This document shows positions 27,088 to 29,982 of a DNA stretch of 29,982 nt, one piece after another. Location: NCBI GenBank assembly GCA_047445235.1, contig JBLGEO010000088.1:1-29982 (forward strand), in the 5' to 3' direction. Every line of letters begins with the position of its first letter. The first letter of the stretch is position 1. Under the pieces are notes generated by a model. The model searched no databases and was not told the DNA's origin. It was given only the letters and a program-made list of their open reading frames with translations. Position numbers and translations under genes: made by a program. The DNA is from JBDSRX01 sp047445235 (lineage in GTDB: Bacteria; Patescibacteriota; Dojkabacteria; J137).

Positions 27088-29982
27088 ATGTACAACAAGC
27101 CAAACCCCAAGCAAAAGTTTTACGACCTCGAGCAACAAATTCTAAAGTTCTGGAAAGAAAATGACATTCTAAACAAATCCATTAACAACAGACCTGACGA
27201 TAAACAAAGAACATTCTACGACGGACCAATCACTGCAAACGGCATGCCTCATCATGGACATATGCTTACTTTCGCAATGAAAGACATAATTCCAAGATAC
27301 TGGACTATGAAAGGTTATAAAGTAGACAGAAGCTTAGGCTGGGACTGCCAAGGTATTCCAGTTGAGTATGAGATGGAGAAAAAGCTAGGATTTAAAGAAA
27401 AGAAAGACATAGAAAAATTTGGAGTCGCAAAGTTTAACCAGCTTTGTAGAGAATCTGTACTTGAATTTAAAGACAAGATTGTTGAGCTAGAAGAGAAAAT
27501 GGGTAGACTTACAAATACAGATGAAGAGTACTTCACTATGGACTCTCAGTATATTGAAAGCGTTTGGTCATCTCTAAAACAAATTTACGACAAAGGATTA
27601 CTATACGAAGGATTTAAAGTTGTGCCTTACTCTACTAGAGCTGGTACTACTCTATCCAACGCAGAAGTTGCACTAGGTGGTTACAAGAAAATTACGGATC
27701 CAGCAATCACTGTGGAATTTCCTTTAGTTGGAGATGAGAAAACAGTTCTATTAGCCTGGACTACTACTCCATGGACAATTCCTGGTAACTTAGGATTAGC
27801 TGTTGGAAGTAAAATTAAATATGTAAAAGTAAAAGTTGAAGGAGTTGATAAGAGCTACGTTGTTGCAAAAGATTTAGTTGAAAGTGTATTTAAAGGAAAG
27901 ACTTACGAAGTTACAGGTGATGTTAGTGTAAAAGACTTAGTAGGAAAAGACTTTAAACCACCTTTTGATTATTACAAAGACAGAAAGAATGCACATAAAA
28001 TATATGAGGGAGGCCACGTAACTACAGAATCTGGAACAGGGATAGTTCATTTGGCTCCTTACGGAGCTGAGGATAATGACATATTCACTAAAGTTGGAAT
28101 AGAAAGCTTCGATTACCTAAACGACCAAGGAGACTTTACAGATGCAATACCAGAGTACGCTGGAAAGTTCTACAAGCAAGCAAATCCGATGATTGTTCAA
28201 GATCTTACTACAAAAGGAGTACTATTTGACAACAGCGAATACGAGCACGATATGCCAATGTGCTGGAGAACCAATACACCATTGATATACAAGCCAATCA
28301 AGTCTTGGTACATAGCTATGAGTACTCTAAGAAAACAGCTTGTTGATAACAACAATAAAATAAACTGGATGCCTAAACATGTTAAAGAAGGAAGATTCGG
28401 AAATTGGTTAGCAGAAATAAAAGACTGGGGAATATCTAGGACAAGATACTGGGGTACTCCTCTACCAATCTGGAAAGGAGATAAGGGAAATATAATAATG
28501 ATGGGATCTTTTGCAGATGTAGAGAAATACACTGGAAAGAAAGTCGACGATCCACATAAGCCTTATATAGATGAGTTTAATTTTGAATGGGAAGGAGAGA
28601 ACTATAAAAGAATTCCTGATGTTATAGACGTTTGGTACGACTCTGGAGCAATGCCTTTCGCTAGATTACACTACCCTTTTGAGAATGAAGATAAGTTCCG
28701 AAATAAATTTCCTGCTCAATATATTGCAGAAAGCGTAGACCAGACAAGAGGATGGTTCTATTCTCTACATGCAATTGCTACTGCGCTATTTGATGGACCA
28801 GCATTTGAAAATGTTGTTATGAGTGGATTTGTTCTTGACGATAAAGGAGTAAAACTAAGTAAGAGTAAAGGAAATTACACTTCACCAGACTCAATGATAG
28901 AAGAGTTCGGAGCAGATGCAATTAGACTAAACTTCTTCTCTACTCCAATATGTGCAGGAGAAGACACTACAATTACACCAAAAACTTTAAAGATATTGAC
29001 TCAAGATTTTATACTTCCAATCTGGAATATATTTTCTTATTTAACAACTTACGCAAACATATACGAATGGCACCCAACAGAAGAACTTGCATATAACGGC
29101 AGAAATGTAACAGCAGATACTCATCCATGGGATCATATACCTTTTGATAATATGACCAACAATCTAGATGCTTGGATGATTTTAAAATTACAACAATCCA
29201 TAAAGGAAGTCACAGAAGCGTTAGATACATACGAAATACAGAAAGCAACAAAATCTATAAGAGACTTATTCGACAGTATTTCTAAGTGGTATATAAGATC
29301 TAATAGAGAAAGATTTGCAGAGGGAGACCCATCAGCAATAAACGTTTTGTACTATGTATTTGTTGAGGCATTAAAACTTCTATCACCTCTTGCACCGTTT
29401 ATATCTGAATATATATACAGAGAACTTGTCGTTACAGAGATTGACTCATTACCAGAATCAATACACTTGAATGACTTTCCAGTATTCGATAAAGCATTTA
29501 TGGAAGCTTACTCTGCTTTAGATTATGAAATGGAATTTGCAAGAAAGATAACAGAAATGGGTCACGAGTTAAGAGTTTCTAATGGCTTAAAAGTTAGACA
29601 ACCATTAACAAAGCTTGTTGTTCAGACAGATAACGATAAAGTTGCTGTTGTAAATGATTGGATGAGAAGTCTTTTAATGAAAGAACTTAATGTTCTATCT
29701 GTTGAAGATACTATAAAGTTGAAGGAAAGCCCCACCCTTAAAGTTTCCGAGGAGACTAACTTAAAAGTTAAAGTAGGATTAGATCTAGAAATTACAGATG
29801 AATTAAAGGAAAAGGGAATGGTTAGAGAAATCTCTAGACAAATACAAGCAACAAGAAAATCTTTAAATTTCGAAATGGGTGATAAAGTAAAGATTCTATA
29901 TTATACTGAAAGTGTTGAATTAAAAGATATTATAGAAAAGAACAAAGAATCAATCTTTGATGCTACAAACACCGTTTCTTTA
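27088..29982 (+). CDS. ileS: Isoleucyl-tRNA synthetase, 3' end beyond the window
   Basis: The frame is open from ATG 27088 to the window end (965 codons, no stop), so the C-terminus is missing. Class I signatures are present: the HIGH motif as PHHGH (His55-His58), GWDCQGIPVEYEMEKKL, the editing domain with LLAWTTTPWTIPGNLGLAV and GTGIVHLAPYGAEDN, and KLSKSKGN (~589-596). WYIAMSTLRKQL, GWFYSLHAI and the anticodon-binding part with WYIRSNRERF are IleRS-like. It has Gln where most IleRS have His in DCHGLPVE. It charges tRNA-Ile and hydrolyses mischarged valine. No Shine-Dalgarno site precedes the ATG. Confidence 0.96.
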   Translation, partial: MYNKPNPKQKFYDLEQQILKFWKENDILNKSINNRPDDKQRTFYDGPITANGMPHHGHMLTFAMKDIIPRYWTMKGYKVDRSLGWDCQGIPVEYEMEKKLGFKEKKDIEKFGVAKFNQLCRESVLEFKDKIVELEEKMGRLTNTDEEYFTMDSQYIESVWSSLKQIYDKGLLYEGFKVVPYSTRAGTTLSNAEVALGGYKKITDPAITVEFPLVGDEKTVLLAWTTTPWTIPGNLGLAVGSKIKYVKVKVEGVDKSYVVAKDLVESVFKGKTYEVTGDVSVKDLVGKDFKPPFDYYKDRKNAHKIYEGGHVTTESGTGIVHLAPYGAEDNDIFTKVGIESFDYLNDQGDFTDAIPEYAGKFYKQANPMIVQDLTTKGVLFDNSEYEHDMPMCWRTNTPLIYKPIKSWYIAMSTLRKQLVDNNNKINWMPKHVKEGRFGNWLAEIKDWGISRTRYWGTPLPIWKGDKGNIIMMGSFADVEKYTGKKVDDPHKPYIDEFNFEWEGENYKRIPDVIDVWYDSGAMPFARLHYPFENEDKFRNKFPAQYIAESVDQTRGWFYSLHAIATALFDGPAFENVVMSGFVLDDKGVKLSKSKGNYTSPDSMIEEFGADAIRLNFFSTPICAGEDTTITPKTLKILTQDFILPIWNIFSYLTTYANIYEWHPTEELAYNGRNVTADTHPWDHIPFDNMTNNLDAWMILKLQQSIKEVTEALDTYEIQKATKSIRDLFDSISKWYIRSNRERFAEGDPSAINVLYYVFVEALKLLSPLAPFISEYIYRELVVTEIDSLPESIHLNDFPVFDKAFMEAYSALDYEMEFARKITEMGHELRVSNGLKVRQPLTKLVVQTDNDKVAVVNDWMRSLLMKELNVLSVEDTIKLKESPTLKVSEETNLKVKVGLDLEITDELKEKGMVREISRQIQATRKSLNFEMGDKVKILYYTESVELKDIIEKNKESIFDATNTVSL

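Noticed and set aside
28197..28532. Minus-strand open frame inside ileS
   Set aside because: ileS is unambiguous here; the antisense frame is a by-product of its codon use.

Overview
The window is AT-rich, densely packed bacterial DNA that looks like a member of the Candidate Phyla Radiation (Patescibacteria). Three things suggest this: many short lineage-specific proteins, near-absence of Shine-Dalgarno sequences with several promoters placed so that the mRNA would start at or next to the AUG, and CPR-style versions of housekeeping genes (a short YidC, an FtsA/PilM-like ATPase beside a large single-pass membrane protein, a VirB2-like two-helix protein). UGA is used as a stop, so this is not a UGA-recoded lineage. 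The exact phylum cannot be fixed from this window.

Layout. 1-0.9 kb: two coupled minus-strand genes running off the left edge and a divergent unknown gene. 0.9-2.95 kb: groES-groEL with a degenerate CIRCE operator. 2.94-6.25 kb: an FtsA/PilM-like ATPase followed by a 693-residue single-pass membrane protein. 6.4-7.4 kb: a deoxyribosyltransferase-like/ribbon-helix-helix fusion and a small unknown gene. 7.35-8.8 kb (minus): a Lon-type AAA+ protein with no protease domain, then a VirB2-like membrane protein. 8.8-10.75 kb: a REP-like hairpin, rplY and yidC. 10.8-11.25 kb: a four-helix-bundle (S23/IVS) gene bracketed by 13-bp inverted repeats. 11.27-11.82 kb: a full tmRNA gene (ssrA, minus) with promoter and terminator. 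11.82-13.95 kb: a compositionally different island with two plus-strand and two minus-strand unknown genes, good Shine-Dalgarno sites and much inverted-repeat structure. 14.05-16.75 kb: comF, then ruvX-mltG and a small membrane protein. 16.75-19.4 kb: unknown genes around a leaderless umuD. 19.4-20.7 kb: an AI-2E-type transporter and tRNA-Asn. 20.7-23.1 kb: unknown and membrane genes. 23.1-26.5 kb: umuC, two unknown genes and fmt. 26.5 kb to the right edge: an unknown gene and ileS, cut off by the window.

The recognisable genes cover protein folding (GroES/EL), translation and ribosome rescue (rplY, tmRNA, tRNA-Asn, fmt, ileS), membrane protein insertion (YidC), peptidoglycan tailoring (MltG), DNA uptake or recombination (ComF, RuvX) and SOS-type mutagenesis (UmuD and UmuC, unlinked here).

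The most unusual items are: the tmRNA, whose T-loop is replaced by a GUAA tetraloop and whose first pseudoknot may be a GUAA-capped hairpin; the protease-less Lon-like ATPase with an apparent frameshift at its 5' end; the island beside ssrA; and the repeated pattern of leaderless promoters. No CRISPR array, transposase or rRNA gene was found.
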